A DNA stretch of 64,000 nt from Rhodoferax sp. GW822-FHT02A01 (GCF_038784515.1 NZ_CP152376.1:682001-746000); one strand, 5' to 3'. Shown: positions 1 through 8,228, counted from the first letter of the stretch. Notes: a model not told the origin generated them from the sequence alone. Numbers and translations are program-made.

Positions 1-1591
1 AATCGTCCTGATGGAACTGCAAGGCGCTGACGTTGACGGCCATGGTCAGGTTGCAGAACACCGGGTGTGACGCCCATTGCCGCAGCTGCAGGCAGGCCGC
101 TTGCAGCACCCAGTTGCCTATGCCCAGGATCAGTCCGGTCTCTTCCGCCAGCGGAATGAATTCCGCTGGCGGAATCCAGCCGCGTTCCGGATGCTGCCAG
201 CGCAGCAGTGCTTCCACACCGATCAGGCCGCCGTGGTGCGACACCTGTGCTTGATACGCCAGCTCAAAGGTGCCGCCCTGGATAGCCTGACGCAAACCCG
301 ACTCCATGGCCACACGCCGGCGAACCTGCTCCTGCATCTGCCGGTCGAAGAAGCGGATGGCGTTGCGCCCGGCATTCTTGGCTTCGTACATGGCCAGTTC
401 GGCCTGCTCCAGCAGCGAATCGATGTCTTCATGGCGCTGGCCGCTCAACAGCGTAACGCCGATGCTGGCTGTACCCGAATGTCCGTCGGCATCGATCTGG
501 TAGGGCTCCTGCATGGCAGCAAGCACCTTGGCCGCAATCAATTCAGCCTGTTCGGTGGCGCGTTGCGGCACCGGATCCAGATGGGTCAACAGCAGCGCAA
601 AGGAGTCCCCGCCCACCCGGGCCACGGTATCGGTTTCCCGCACGCAATGCCGCAGCCTGCGTGCGACCTGCTTCAGAATCATGTCGCCCTGCTCGTGTCC
701 CAGCGCGTCATTGAGGTTCTTGAAGTCGTCCAGGTCGATTTGCAGCAATGCGCCCAAATGTTTGTCGTGGCGGGCCTCGGTGGTGAGCTTCTGGATCTGC
801 ATGACCAGATGGCGCCGGTTGGCCAGGCCAGTCAGGCTGTCGGTATAGGCCAGGCTCGCGATCTGGGCCTCGGCGGTTTTCTGGAAGGAGCTGTCGCTGA
901 AGGCGCCTACGTAGTGGGTTGTGATGCCCGCTTCATTCTTTACCGCATGAATGGTCAGCCATTCGGGGTATTCCTCGCCATTCTTGCGGCGATTCCATAT
1001 CTCGCCCTGCCAAGTTCCCACCTGCAGGATGTCGGCCCACATCCGGCCATAGAAGACGGCATCCTGCCGCCCGGAGGCCAGCAGACCGGGGGTCCGGCCC
1101 ACCGCCTCTTCGGGGCTGTAGCCGGTGATGCGGCTGAAGGCCCGGTTGACTTTCAATATGACGCCCTTGGCATCGCAGATCAGCATGCCCTGCTGCGTTT
1201 CAAAGGCGGCGGCGGCAATGCGGAAATCCTCCTCGGCCTGCATCCGCGCGGTGATGTCGCGCGCCAGCAAGATGAAGCGCAGATCCACATCCTCCGGCAA
1301 GACCACACTGGACACAGAAAGCTCAAACCAGACCCGTCCGTGGGGCCCCTCCAGCCAGTAGGTGGCACCGGTAGAGCGGCCATGCTGCGCCGCCTCCTGC
1401 ACGGCTTCCATGCAGGTAGCTGCGGCGTGGGCTGGCAGCACGTCATCGATGCGCTGGCCCAGAAAGGCCTGCACGGGCACGTCCAGCAAATCCTGGTGCG
1501 GTGAGTGGTAGTTGTAGATGCAGCCCGCCAGATCCACTTCAAACAGCAGGTCCGGTATGGCGTCTACCAAGGCTTGCAAACGGCTTTTCAT
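1..1591 (-). CDS. PAS-PAS-GGDEF-EAL c-di-GMP signalling protein (C-terminus cut by window edge)
   Basis: Read on the minus strand from ATG at 1591; the frame stays open off the left edge, leaving about 530 residues. Two PAS-like sensor regions (about residues 1-110 and 130-240) precede a GGDEF domain (about 270-420) and the start of an EAL domain, with the EAL triplet in GVEALLRW. The GGDEF signature reads GGDSF (near base 617). A Ser replaces the catalytic-motif acidic residue, so cyclase activity is doubtful while the visible EAL motif looks intact. No transmembrane segment is seen, so a cytoplasmic sensor-phosphodiesterase is the best inference. No linked partner gene is evident. Confidence 0.9.
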   Translation of the reverse strand, partial: MKSRLQALVDAIPDLLFEVDLAGCIYNYHSPHQDLLDVPVQAFLGQRIDDVLPAHAAATCMEAVQEAAQHGRSTGATYWLEGPHGRVWFELSVSSVVLPEDVDLRFILLARDITARMQAEEDFRIAAAAFETQQGMLICDAKGVILKVNRAFSRITGYSPEEAVGRTPGLLASGRQDAVFYGRMWADILQVGTWQGEIWNRRKNGEEYPEWLTIHAVKNEAGITTHYVGAFSDSSFQKTAEAQIASLAYTDSLTGLANRRHLVMQIQKLTTEARHDKHLGALLQIDLDDFKNLNDALGHEQGDMILKQVARRLRHCVRETDTVARVGGDSFALLLTHLDPVPQRATEQAELIAAKVLAAMQEPYQIDADGHSGTASIGVTLLSGQRHEDIDSLLEQAELAMYEAKNAGRNAIRFFDRQMQEQVRRRVAMESGLRQAIQGGTFELAYQAQVSHHGGLIGVEALLRWQHPERGWIPPAEFIPLAEETGLILGIGNWVLQAACLQLRQWASHPVFCNLTMAVNVSALQFHQDD

Positions 1592-1680
1592 AGTCGGCTG
1601 CGTGCCACAAATTCAAACATGGAAGCCTTTATGTACTTTTTCCAACGATTCTGCCGATTTTAGAAAGGTCCAATGGCCTT

Positions 1681-1702
1681 AACCTTGGTCAATATCAAGG
1701 TT
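1681..1702. terminator. Short inverted repeat downstream of the thioesterase gene
   Basis: AACCTTG pairs with CAAGGTT across an 8-base loop in the 131-bp gap between the thioesterase stop (1723) and the GGDEF/EAL gene start (1591), both on the minus strand. There is no convincing T-run, so this is only a possible terminator or mRNA 3' end for the upstream gene. Confidence 0.3.
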
Positions 1703-1722
1703 TGTGGCATTGACGCACTGTA

Positions 1723-2205
1723 CTACCCCGGTTTGCGCAGGCTCTCGAAGCGCTCGCCAAACTCCTGGCGCAGCTGCTTGCGCACCTGGGCCGCCGCGTG
1801 GCGCCTGTGTTCGTCGGGAGTAGAGGGCACCAGCGGATCGACGGGCACGGGCTTACGCTCATCGTCCACAGCCACCATGGTAAAGAAGCAGGAATTGGCG
1901 TGGCGCACCACTTGTGTCTGGATGTTTTCTGCAATCACCTTGATACCTACCTCCATGGAGGACGTGCCGGTGTAGTTCACGGCGGCCAGAAAGGTCACCA
2001 GTTCCCCCACGTGGATGGGCTGGCGAAACATCACCTGGTCCACCGATAGCGTCACCACGTAGCGCCGGGCGTAGCGGCTGGCGCAGGCATAGGCCACCTG
2101 GTCCAGAAACTTGAGGATGGTGCCGCCGTGCACGTTGCCGGAGAAGTTGGCCATGTCCGGCGTCATGAGCACGGTCATGGTCAGTTGGTGGATGGGTAGA
2201 TTCAT
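1723..2205 (-). CDS. Acyl-CoA thioesterase, hotdog fold (YciA/BFIT-like)
   Basis: 160 residues. The N-terminal pattern MTPDMANFSGNVHGG followed by a long helix beginning FLDQVAYACA is typical of hotdog-fold acyl-CoA thioesterases: the Asn/His-Gly-Gly turn and the following acidic residue are the usual active-site area. The central VTLSVDQVMFRQPIHVGELV strand pattern also fits. The family hydrolyses acyl-CoA to free acid and CoA in the cytoplasm; the natural chain length cannot be read here. The ATG has an AGGAA ribosome site upstream. It lies 23 bp after the TerC gene on the same strand and may be cotranscribed. The charged C-terminal tail (about 30 residues) is variable in the family. Confidence 0.88.
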   Translation of the reverse strand: MNLPIHQLTMTVLMTPDMANFSGNVHGGTILKFLDQVAYACASRYARRYVVTLSVDQVMFRQPIHVGELVTFLAAVNYTGTSSMEVGIKVIAENIQTQVVRHANSCFFTMVAVDDERKPVPVDPLVPSTPDEHRRHAAAQVRKQLRQEFGERFESLRKPG

Positions 2206-2228
2206 GGGCGTATTCCTGGAGTAGGGGA

Positions 2229-2963
2229 TCAGTCAATGCTGTCTTCGATCCGAAGCGCAGCGTGCTTGTCGGCCTCGAGCACATCGCGTGCCGTGCGCTG
2301 GCGCCTTGCGTTGCTGTACCAGCCGTAGCCGACCACCACCAACGTCAGCAGCAGGGGGAGATAGATGCTTTCCCGAAACAGCGCAGGCAGGTAGGGCAGC
2401 ACCGCGGCATCGCCGTCCACCATCTCGCCCGCCGTCCATGCAATCAGCGCGGCCCCCACATAGACCACGATGGGGTAACGGTCCATGATGTTCATGATCA
2501 GCGTGCTGCCCAGCACGATCAAGGGGATGGACAGGGTCAGGCCGGCAATCAGCAGCGTCCAGTCGCCCTTGGCCACCCCGGCAATGGCCAGGGTGTTGTC
2601 CAGGCTCATGACCACATCGGCAATCAGGATGGTCTTGACCGCGCCCCACAGGCTGGCGTGGGCCTGGTGCGCCGCCTCATCTTCATCGTCTTCCACCAGC
2701 AGCTGCAGCGCAATCCAGACCAGCAGCAGACCGCCCAGGCTTTGCAAAAAAGGCACCTTCAGCAGCTGAACCGCGACCACCGTGAGCGCCACGCGCAACA
2801 CGATGGCGCCGCCGCTGTCCCACAGAATGGCCTGCTTCTGGTGCCGTGGCGGCAAGTTGCGTGCGGCCAGTGCAATGACCACCGCGTTGTCGCCGGACAG
2901 CACAATATTGACCAGCACAATTTGCGCCAGGGTGGCAAAAAAGGAAGCGCTCAAGAAATCCAT
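2229..2963 (-). CDS. TerC/YjbE-family integral membrane protein
   Basis: About 244 residues from ATG at 2963; an in-frame TTG at 2978 is an alternative start. About seven hydrophobic segments are seen, with the two hallmark TerC acidic motifs LSGDNAVVIAL near the start and MSLDNTLAIAG in the middle, separated by an acidic cytoplasmic loop (EDDEDEAA). TerC proteins are inner-membrane proteins tied to metal (often Mn) export or tellurite resistance; the transported ion here is unknown. It follows fdxB by about 80 bp on the same strand, so read-through from the nifENX operon is possible. No yybP-ykoY-type leader fits in the short upstream gap. A second TerC protein is at 49163. Confidence 0.88.
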   Translation of the reverse strand: MDFLSASFFATLAQIVLVNIVLSGDNAVVIALAARNLPPRHQKQAILWDSGGAIVLRVALTVVAVQLLKVPFLQSLGGLLLVWIALQLLVEDDEDEAAHQAHASLWGAVKTILIADVVMSLDNTLAIAGVAKGDWTLLIAGLTLSIPLIVLGSTLIMNIMDRYPIVVYVGAALIAWTAGEMVDGDAAVLPYLPALFRESIYLPLLLTLVVVGYGWYSNARRQRTARDVLEADKHAALRIEDSID

Positions 2964-3042
2964 CGGGGCAGGTGCCAATCAAAACAAGGGCTGACTGTAT
3001 CAGCCCATGCACCGATTGCACCTGAGCGCCCGGGCCAGCAGG

Positions 3043-3351
3043 CTACATCACCGCAGCCGCATGGGTGTAGCACTTCTTCGGGCAGATCTTGGAACAGGCG
3101 GTGCAGCCGATGCACAGCTCCTGATGCGCGATGGTCATGACCTTCTTTTCGTATTCGTCATCATCATCCGCGTCGTCATCGACCCGCACGTATTCGCCTT
3201 CGTCGGTCAGGCCCACCAGCTCCAGCACGCCGCGCGGGCAGACCTTGAAGCAGCGGCCGCAGCCTATGCATTTGGTGTCGTCGAGCTTCTGGACGAAGTT
3301 GGGTGTCCAGACTTCGCCGCTGGGCAGCGTGACATTGAACGTTTCGCTCAT
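3043..3351 (-). CDS. fdxB: Nif-associated 2[4Fe-4S] ferredoxin III
   Basis: 102 residues with two clusters of cysteines: [12 protein letters not shown] near residue 28 and [12 protein letters not shown] near residue 80. Between them is an Asp/Glu-rich insert ([12 protein letters not shown]) characteristic of nif ferredoxin III. It is predicted to be a small cytoplasmic electron carrier for nitrogenase or cofactor assembly. It is the last clear nif gene of the nifE-nifN-nifX operon. Its start overlaps the stop of the preceding CCE_0567-type gene by 4 bp, consistent with translational coupling. All eight ligand cysteines are present. Confidence 0.93.
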   Translation of the reverse strand: MSETFNVTLPSGEVWTPNFVQKLDDTKCIGCGRCFKVCPRGVLELVGLTDEGEYVRVDDDADDDDEYEKKVMTIAHQELCIGCTACSKICPKKCYTHAAAVM

Positions 3352-3542
3352 ATCTGCTCCGCGGCTTTGCGCGCCTCCATGAGTTGGGCGTGGGCGTCGT
3401 GGCAGCGCTGTGCCACGGAGAGGACGTTTTCCCAGTTGGTGGGCAGCTCCTCCGACAGGTCGTGCAGGTCCATCTTGGCCTGCGTGGCACGGGCGTTGAG
3501 CTTTTTCAACTGGGCCTTGCGTTCTTCGGCATCGGTACTCAT
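3348..3542 (-). CDS. Small NifX-associated protein, CCE_0567 family
   Basis: 64 residues, almost all helical, highly charged, with heptad-like spacing ([26 protein letters not shown] then a second helix). This matches the small Rop-like proteins regularly found between the NifX-associated DUF269 gene and fdxB in nif clusters. Function is unknown; a two-helix hairpin dimer is the structural expectation from the family. It sits 2 bp after the DUF269 gene and overlaps fdxB by 4 bp, so it is firmly part of the operon. Identification rests on helical character plus position, not a catalytic motif. Confidence 0.8.
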   Translation of the reverse strand: MSTDAEERKAQLKKLNARATQAKMDLHDLSEELPTNWENVLSVAQRCHDAHAQLMEARKAAEQI

Positions 3543-3544
3543 GC

Positions 3545-4039
3545 TCAGGCTCCGTACTGTGCGACTTCGGGGTAGCTGCGGATCATGCCCACGGCCTCGT
3601 CAAAGAACTTGCCGCCGGCCGCCGCCAGCTTGGCCAGTGACGGGAAGCCGAAGCGGTGCACATCACGCAGCTGCTTGTTGACCACCACCAGGCGTCCGGC
3701 AATCAGCACCATGCGGCCGAAGCCTTCATGACTCATCTTCATCATGGGCGAGACCATCTGGCCGGTCTCGCGTTCAATGGCCACCGCGATGGCGTTGTAG
3801 AAGATTTCCAGATGCCACAGGGTTTCCGGGTCCGGGTCCCCCATGATGGGCAGGGCACGGCGCTCTTCAGCGGTGTGGATATAGGGCTTGAGCAATTCCA
3901 GATCGCTCTTGCTTTCCCAGGTGCCGTGGATGTCCTGTGCCCGCATCTGCTTGATGAGCTGCTGCACAAAGGGGGTGGTCAGGTAGCTTTCGTCGCTGAC
4001 CGTGCCGGCAGCATCTTCCACCGTGGCTTCTGTCGTCAT
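3545..4039 (-). CDS. NifX-associated nitrogen fixation protein (DUF269)
   Basis: 164 residues. Recognisable family features are [18 protein letters not shown] near residue 25, [19 protein letters not shown] near residue 68 and the [18 protein letters not shown] block near residue 115. The gene almost always follows nifX and is thought to assist FeMo-cofactor maturation or storage, with no established biochemistry. It overlaps the nifX stop by 4 bp on its 5' side and is followed 2 bp later by the small CCE_0567-type gene. Length is normal for the family. Confidence 0.9.
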   Translation of the reverse strand: MTTEATVEDAAGTVSDESYLTTPFVQQLIKQMRAQDIHGTWESKSDLELLKPYIHTAEERRALPIMGDPDPETLWHLEIFYNAIAVAIERETGQMVSPMMKMSHEGFGRMVLIAGRLVVVNKQLRDVHRFGFPSLAKLAAAGGKFFDEAVGMIRSYPEVAQYGA

Positions 4040-4446
4040 GGGGTGACCTCGTCTTCTTCAAAGTTGTAGCTGCGCGGGCTGTCTTTTTCCAGGGCCTTGC
4101 GCAACCAGGGGGGCGGGGTGCCCTGCAGCACGACCTGGAGCTTGTCCAGGATCTCGGCAATCGATTCCGGCTGTGGCACCTTGATCGGGTGGATCTTCAT
4201 GGCCACCACGCGGGCGGCACCGGAGCCGCCAATGGCGGCCACGTAGACGATGGCGCAGTCCTTGATGGCTTCGAGCTTGGGTGCGAGCTTGTCCTCGTCG
4301 CCGTCTTCTTCGAGCTTGTCACCGAACTCGAAGCTCTCGACGAAGCGGTGGCCTGCGCCACTGATTTCGTAGACCACGATGCTTTTGGCCCAGCCGAAGT
4401 GCGCGTCCACGCGCTCCTTGTCCTGGGTAGCGAAGGCAATTTTCAT
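4036..4446 (-). CDS. nifX: NifX, FeMo-cofactor carrier/assembly protein
   Basis: 136 residues from ATG at 4446, chosen because AGGAGAAG lies just upstream and MKIAFATQD is the conserved NifX N-terminus; an in-frame ATG at 4473 would overlap nifN. The [15 protein letters not shown] block and the Gly-rich [10 protein letters not shown] loop are typical of the dinitrogenase Fe-Mo cofactor binding fold. NifX binds NifB-co/VK-cluster intermediates during cofactor synthesis in the cytoplasm. It follows nifN by 19 bp. A divergent family member is at 29651 in the molybdate operon. Confidence 0.92.
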   Translation of the reverse strand: MKIAFATQDKERVDAHFGWAKSIVVYEISGAGHRFVESFEFGDKLEEDGDEDKLAPKLEAIKDCAIVYVAAIGGSGAARVVAMKIHPIKVPQPESIAEILDKLQVVLQGTPPPWLRKALEKDSPRSYNFEEDEVTP

Positions 4447-4465
4447 ACGGCTTCTCCTGGGTTGG

Positions 4466-5920
4466 TCAAACACTGGCCTCGGCCAGATCGGTGGGGTTGG
4501 AAGGCGCGCAGCCGCCGCACGACCCAGTGCTGCAGGAACCTGCGGTCACGGTGACGTCGGCCATGCGTGCGCTGGTGGTGGTTGCGGCGCGCAGGGCTTC
4601 GGGCGTGAGCGGCCAGTCGCCTGCGTGGTGGTGATCCATGTTCTCCAGCATCAGGTTGGCAATGGAGAAGATCAGATCCATGGTGCCGCGGTAGCCGACC
4701 ATGCGCCGATGTGCGTTGCCGATGCGGTCAAACACCGGAAAGCCGATGCGCAACAGCGGTTTGTGCAGACGTTCCGCAGCCTGGCGCCCATGCGAATGGG
4801 TCACCAGCAGATCGCAGTCCGCAGCGGCCTGCTCCAGGTCTTCCAGATCGCCCAGCAGCACCTGCTCGGCCGGCAGCAGCGCATGCGCGGCCGACTTGGT
4901 GGTGCTGATGCAGCAGCGCAGTTCTGCGCCCATCTCGTGCAACAGGCTGCCCACGGCCAGCAGCAGATCGGGCTCGGCTGCAATCGCCACCTTGATGCCG
5001 CCGGTATAGAAGTGGCCATCGAGCATGGCATCGAGCAACTGGCTGCGCTGGCGCCGGTATTTGGCAGGCACCGGATTGCCCGACAGCGCCGACAGGCGCT
5101 GCAACAAGCGGTCATTCACTTCCAGCCCGGTGAGTCGCTCATACACCTCCATGGGCGTGCCGGCAATCTCCTGCAGGGCCAGCGCCGCTTCACGCGTCTG
5201 CTCGCCAATGCCAATGGTCAGCGCAGAGGCACCGGCAGCGCGGATCTGCTCCAGCGTGGTGCCACCAATGGTGGTGCCGCGCCAATCGGGCGGGATGTGG
5301 CCGTCCAGCGAGCCGGAGATATCCGGCAACACGATGGGGTTCAGGCCAAAGGCTTCGATGATCTCGCGCAGCTCGTCGATGTCCGCCGGTGTCAGATGGC
5401 TGCCCGGCAGCAGCGTGACCTGGTCGGCGCGCACCGGCAAGGGTTTGACCAGGGTCTTCACGATGGCGGTGACAGCGTGCTGGTAGCCGTCCTCAAAGCC
5501 GCCCACGTAGTCGGGCGTGGAGACGTAGATGATTTCGGTATCGGCCAGCTCGGGCTTGCGCTTGCGCACGGTGACGATGTAGCCGTCCACATCGTCGCCC
5601 TTGGTTTCGGTGAGGCCCGTGGAGCAGATGGCGATGACCTTGGGTGCCGCGCGCTTGTAGATGTTGACCAGCGCCGCCTCGATGTTGTCGTAGCCCCCCA
5701 GGATGGAGGTGACCTCGTTCATGGCCGTGGTCTGCAGCGGAATGGCTTCCTTGAAGTGGCGCACCAGCAGCACTAGGCCAAAGGAGGTACAGCCCTGCGA
5801 GCCGTGCATGACCGGCATGCAGGCGTCCAGCCCCATGAAGGCAAAGCTGGCGCCCAGCGGCTGGCTCATCTTGAGCGGGTTGACGGCGCAGGCTTTCTTG
5901 GATTCAACGACGTTTGCCAT
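4466..5920 (-). CDS. nifN: Nitrogenase FeMo-cofactor scaffold subunit NifN
   Basis: 484 residues, homologous to NifK. Conserved blocks include NPLKMSQPLGASFAFMGL, HGSQGCTSFGLVLLVRHFKE and NEVTSILGG near the N-terminus. With NifE it forms the alpha2beta2 scaffold on which the NifB product is converted to FeMo-cofactor. It follows nifE by 24 bp. Unusual: the last about 30 residues form a tail with SCSTGSCGGCAPS (three cysteines as C-x4-C-x2-C) that looks like an added metal-binding or flexible end. Length is slightly above typical NifN because of this tail. Confidence 0.95.
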   Translation of the reverse strand: MANVVESKKACAVNPLKMSQPLGASFAFMGLDACMPVMHGSQGCTSFGLVLLVRHFKEAIPLQTTAMNEVTSILGGYDNIEAALVNIYKRAAPKVIAICSTGLTETKGDDVDGYIVTVRKRKPELADTEIIYVSTPDYVGGFEDGYQHAVTAIVKTLVKPLPVRADQVTLLPGSHLTPADIDELREIIEAFGLNPIVLPDISGSLDGHIPPDWRGTTIGGTTLEQIRAAGASALTIGIGEQTREAALALQEIAGTPMEVYERLTGLEVNDRLLQRLSALSGNPVPAKYRRQRSQLLDAMLDGHFYTGGIKVAIAAEPDLLLAVGSLLHEMGAELRCCISTTKSAAHALLPAEQVLLGDLEDLEQAAADCDLLVTHSHGRQAAERLHKPLLRIGFPVFDRIGNAHRRMVGYRGTMDLIFSIANLMLENMDHHHAGDWPLTPEALRAATTTSARMADVTVTAGSCSTGSCGGCAPSNPTDLAEASV

Positions 5921-5944
5921 GGTGTGTGCCTTGTGTGGGTTGGG

Positions 5945-7435
5945 TCAGACGGGCACTTCTTCGGGCTCCAGCCCCAGCGATCTGGCTGCAGCTGTCGCCA
6001 GGAAATCCAGCGGTTTGGCTGCCGGTTGCACCGCACCCAGCGTCTCACCATCGTCACCCCAGGGCGCGGCAATGCGCACTTGCTGCCACACCGGGTTGAA
6101 CAGGGCGCGGTCGATCTGCTTGACCAGCTCCACCATGCCTTCGTAGCCGCCATAGGGGTAGTAGCGCTCCTGGTTGATGTCCAGCCAGGGCATGCGCGCC
6201 TTGAGCGCCACGAACTGCGAGCGTCCACCCGAGAGCATGATGTCGGCACGTGCATCGCGCAGCATGGCGTACATCTCGCGCGGGGTCATGTCGTCGATCA
6301 TGTGGGCGTCGTCGCCCATGATCTCCTTGATCTTTTCCTTGTCTTCCTTGGTGCTCTTCTTGATGCTGGTGCCGACGATCTCCATGCCGCCCTCTTGCAG
6401 CGCCGCCACCACCGACCAGGACTTCACCCCACCGGTGATCAGCAGCACGCGCTTGCCCGCCAGGCGTTGTTTGTAGTGCGCAATGCGCTTCCAGGCGCGC
6501 GCCTCTTCCACCTCGATCAGGCGCTCGGTACGCTCCAGCAAATCGTCCGGCGCACCCTGCTGCACCAGCAGTTTGGCAATCTGACGCAGCGTATCGCTCA
6601 TGTCGCCAATGCCGTAGAACGAGCCCTCGAAATACGGAATGCCCCAGCGCTGCTCCATCTTGGTGGCGATATTGATCATGGACTTGGAGCACACCATCAT
6701 GTTGACCTTGGCGCGGTGGGCGCTGGCCACTTCGTTGTAGCGGCCATCACCCGAGATGCAGGACAGCACCCGTATGCCCAGCGCGTCCAGCAAGGGCTTG
6801 ACCTGCCACAGCTCGCCCACCAGGTTGTATTCGCCAATGATGTTGATGTCATAAGGCGTGGTGAACTCCGGCTCCACCGTGCCGATCACATAGTCCAGCA
6901 GCGCCTCTGCGCCCAGCTTGTTGCCCAGGTTCTTGGGGCCGGCGAAGCCCGGCGCGTTGACCGGGATGACCGGCTTGCCGAACTTTTCGCTGGCACGCTG
7001 GCACACCGCCTCAATGTCATCCCCCACCAAGGCGGTGACGCAGGTCTGGTAGACAAAGATGGCGGGTGGGTCGTACTTTTCCAGGATCTCGCGGATGGAC
7101 TTGAACAGGCGCTTCTCGCCACCATAAATCACATCCAACTCGTTGATGTCGGTGGTAAAGCCGGAGCGGTAGATCTGCGAGTGCGAGGACGCGCTGTGCC
7201 GGTTGTCCCAGGAGTTGCCTTCGCAGGCAATCGGGCCGTGGACCAGGTGCGCCACATCGGCAATCGGTTGCAATGCGATCTTGGCGCCATCAAAGGCGCA
7301 GCCGCCAGCCGCTGCGCCGGGGTTGAGCTGCTTGGTGCAGCCCTTCTTGCGTTCTTTCTCGCTCTTGCCCTGGTTCTTGTCGCAGCCCGGTTCTTCGAAC
7401 ACTTCGGCAATCTTGGCTTTGAGCGATACGGACAT
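5945..7435 (-). CDS. nifE: Nitrogenase FeMo-cofactor scaffold subunit NifE
   Basis: 496 residues from ATG at 7435, supported by AAGGAG 6 bp upstream and the conserved MSVSLKAKIAEVFEEPGC start; the frame is open further upstream but lacks support. The N-terminal Cys-rich region (EPGCDKN ... KGCTKQLNPGAAAGGCAF) and VHGPIACEGNSWDNRHS are NifE hallmarks, related to NifD. It pairs with NifN as the FeMo-cofactor assembly scaffold. It is the first gene of the nifENX-fdxB operon and lies 25 bp from the predicted transcription start of the sigma-54 promoter at 7471-7485. Confidence 0.95.
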   Translation of the reverse strand: MSVSLKAKIAEVFEEPGCDKNQGKSEKERKKGCTKQLNPGAAAGGCAFDGAKIALQPIADVAHLVHGPIACEGNSWDNRHSASSHSQIYRSGFTTDINELDVIYGGEKRLFKSIREILEKYDPPAIFVYQTCVTALVGDDIEAVCQRASEKFGKPVIPVNAPGFAGPKNLGNKLGAEALLDYVIGTVEPEFTTPYDINIIGEYNLVGELWQVKPLLDALGIRVLSCISGDGRYNEVASAHRAKVNMMVCSKSMINIATKMEQRWGIPYFEGSFYGIGDMSDTLRQIAKLLVQQGAPDDLLERTERLIEVEEARAWKRIAHYKQRLAGKRVLLITGGVKSWSVVAALQEGGMEIVGTSIKKSTKEDKEKIKEIMGDDAHMIDDMTPREMYAMLRDARADIMLSGGRSQFVALKARMPWLDINQERYYPYGGYEGMVELVKQIDRALFNPVWQQVRIAAPWGDDGETLGAVQPAAKPLDFLATAAARSLGLEPEEVPV

Positions 7436-7470
7436 GGACAACTCCTTGCAGGGTGGTTGATCCATCCATC

Positions 7471-7485
7471 GCAATTTGGGTGCCA
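7471..7485 (-). promoter_or_regulatory. Sigma-54 (-24/-12) promoter of nifE operon
   Basis: Minus-strand sequence TGGCACCCAAATTGC matches the RpoN consensus TGGCAC-N5-TTGC at every conserved base. The -12 GC lies at 7472/7471, giving a predicted start near 7460, 25 bp before the nifE ATG. This implies NifA/RpoN control. No perfect TGT-N10-ACA activator site was found in the 7486-7741 interval. Confidence 0.88.
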
Positions 7486-7585
7486 GCCAAAATCGGCTTT
7501 TATTGGTGGTTTTGTGGGCGCAGAGACCTGCTCTTTGGCGGGTTTGAAGGCAATGCGACACAAGCCGCTGAACAGCGGGTCCGAC

Positions 7586-7601
7586 TGCGCAATATTGCAC
7601 T
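7586..7601. promoter_or_regulatory. Palindrome upstream of nifE, possible degenerate activator site
   Basis: TGC-GCAATATTGC-ACT contains a perfect 10-bp palindrome (GCAATATTGC, 7589-7598). Its centre is about 133 bp from the predicted nifE transcription start, where a NifA upstream site would be expected. It has the TGx-N10-ACx spacing but misses the canonical third bases at both ends. Assignment is therefore tentative. Confidence 0.25.
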
Positions 7602-7675
7602 GCATCAACGAAATCCGTGCTTTTAGTACTTTGGTCGAATGCAGACCTTCGCAAATGCGTATATCCTTGTGATAA

Positions 7676-7692
7676 ATGGGAAAATATCCCAT
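7676..7692. promoter_or_regulatory. Inverted repeat ahead of the small-gene array
   Basis: ATGGGA and TCCCAT flank a 5-bp AT-only spacer in the AT-rich leader 49 bp before the first of three small plus-strand genes. It could be an operator for the array. No -24/-12 element was found on the plus strand here, and the binding protein is unknown. Confidence 0.3.
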
Positions 7693-7740
7693 TCACTCCA
7701 CATCGGAACATTGGCCGTCAGTAACCCAGGGAGTCGAAAC

Positions 7741-7971
7741 ATGACAGGACGCTGGCCATTTTTTGCAAACGGGAAGGCCACCCCGCGAGCAGGCGTTGCC
7801 GCTGCGCCCGTCACGCCCCCCCAAGTCGCGAACCCTGAGCCGTTATGGGCCGAACGCCGCAAATTCATACGAGCCATTCCGGCACCGGTCGCGGAAGAAC
7901 TCAACAGCGAGTCCGCCTGGGCCGAGTTTGAATCAGCGATGCAGGCTCCGGGTCCGCAAGCCAATACCTGA
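7741..7971 (+). CDS. Small unknown protein A of a three-gene Trp-motif array
   Basis: 76 residues from ATG at 7741 with AGGGAG upstream; a longer frame upstream lacks a ribosome site. No known family is recognised. After an N-terminal RWPFF segment and a Pro/Ala-rich linker, the C-terminal part reads SESAWAEFESAMQ (W60-x2-F63-x-S-A-M). It aligns with the WAEWEDSVAFQD of the third gene and WQHWRDSVFVQD of the second. It is soluble and rather acidic at the C-terminus, with no signal peptide. It lies between nifE (divergent) and the array's other two members, so a nitrogenase-related role is an inference from position only. Confidence 0.6.
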   Translation: MTGRWPFFANGKATPRAGVAAAPVTPPQVANPEPLWAERRKFIRAIPAPVAEELNSESAWAEFESAMQAPGPQANT

Positions 7972-8003
7972 CCAGGGACCGGACTGATTCAACGGTGAGC
8001 CCT

Positions 8004-8228
8004 ATGAACCATTCGATCGACAAACCTCTGAAGCCGGAAACACACCTTCGGGTGCTGAACCTGAGTATTCAGAATGAAGAGGCACCATCACCAAACCCGG
8101 AGTGTGAGGTCATCGAATTTGAAGGTGAAGAAGGCTGGCAGCATTGGCGGGACTCGGTATTTGTGCAGGATTTCGAGGAATCCGTGCTCACCGCCCCAGC
8201 CCCCTTATTCAAGGCCCAAGGAGACTGA
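8004..8228 (+). CDS. Small acidic unknown protein B of the Trp-motif array
   Basis: 74 residues from ATG at 8004 (GGTGAG upstream); a GTG at 7995 is an alternative. It is strongly acidic, with EFEGEEGWQHWRDSVFVQDFEE around residues 38-59. Of this, W45-x2-W48-x-D-S-V-x2-Q-D is shared with the 8350 gene and, more weakly, with the 7741 gene. There are no cysteines beyond C34, no membrane segment and no recognised domain. It starts 32 bp after protein A on the same strand, so the two are likely cotranscribed. Function is unknown. Confidence 0.6.
   Translation: MNHSIDKPLKPETHLRVLNLSIQNEEAPSPNPECEVIEFEGEEGWQHWRDSVFVQDFEESVLTAPAPLFKAQGD

Noticed and set aside
77..1504. Plus-strand open frame of 475 codons at the left edge
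   Set aside because: Antisense to the PAS-GGDEF-EAL gene, which has clear motifs; no family match for the plus-strand product.
2960..3043. Mn-type riboswitch ahead of the TerC gene
   Set aside because: Only about 80 bp are available and no recognisable conserved leader structure is seen.
2262..3140. Plus-strand frame of 292 codons opposite the TerC gene
   Set aside because: Gln/His-rich antisense frame; the TerC motifs on the minus strand are decisive.
7513..7528. TGT-N10-ACC as a NifA site for nifE
   Set aside because: One end is not ACA and it lies only about 60 bp from the predicted start, too close for a typical upstream activator site.
5804..7672. Long plus-strand open frame (622 codons) opposite nifE
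   Set aside because: Shadow of nifE in a GC-rich genome; His/Gln/Leu-rich composition typical of antisense frames.
7486..7741. Possible plus-strand sigma-54 promoter for the small-gene array
   Set aside because: All GG...GC pairs examined have wrong spacing (N9, N11) or lack the TTGC; none accepted.
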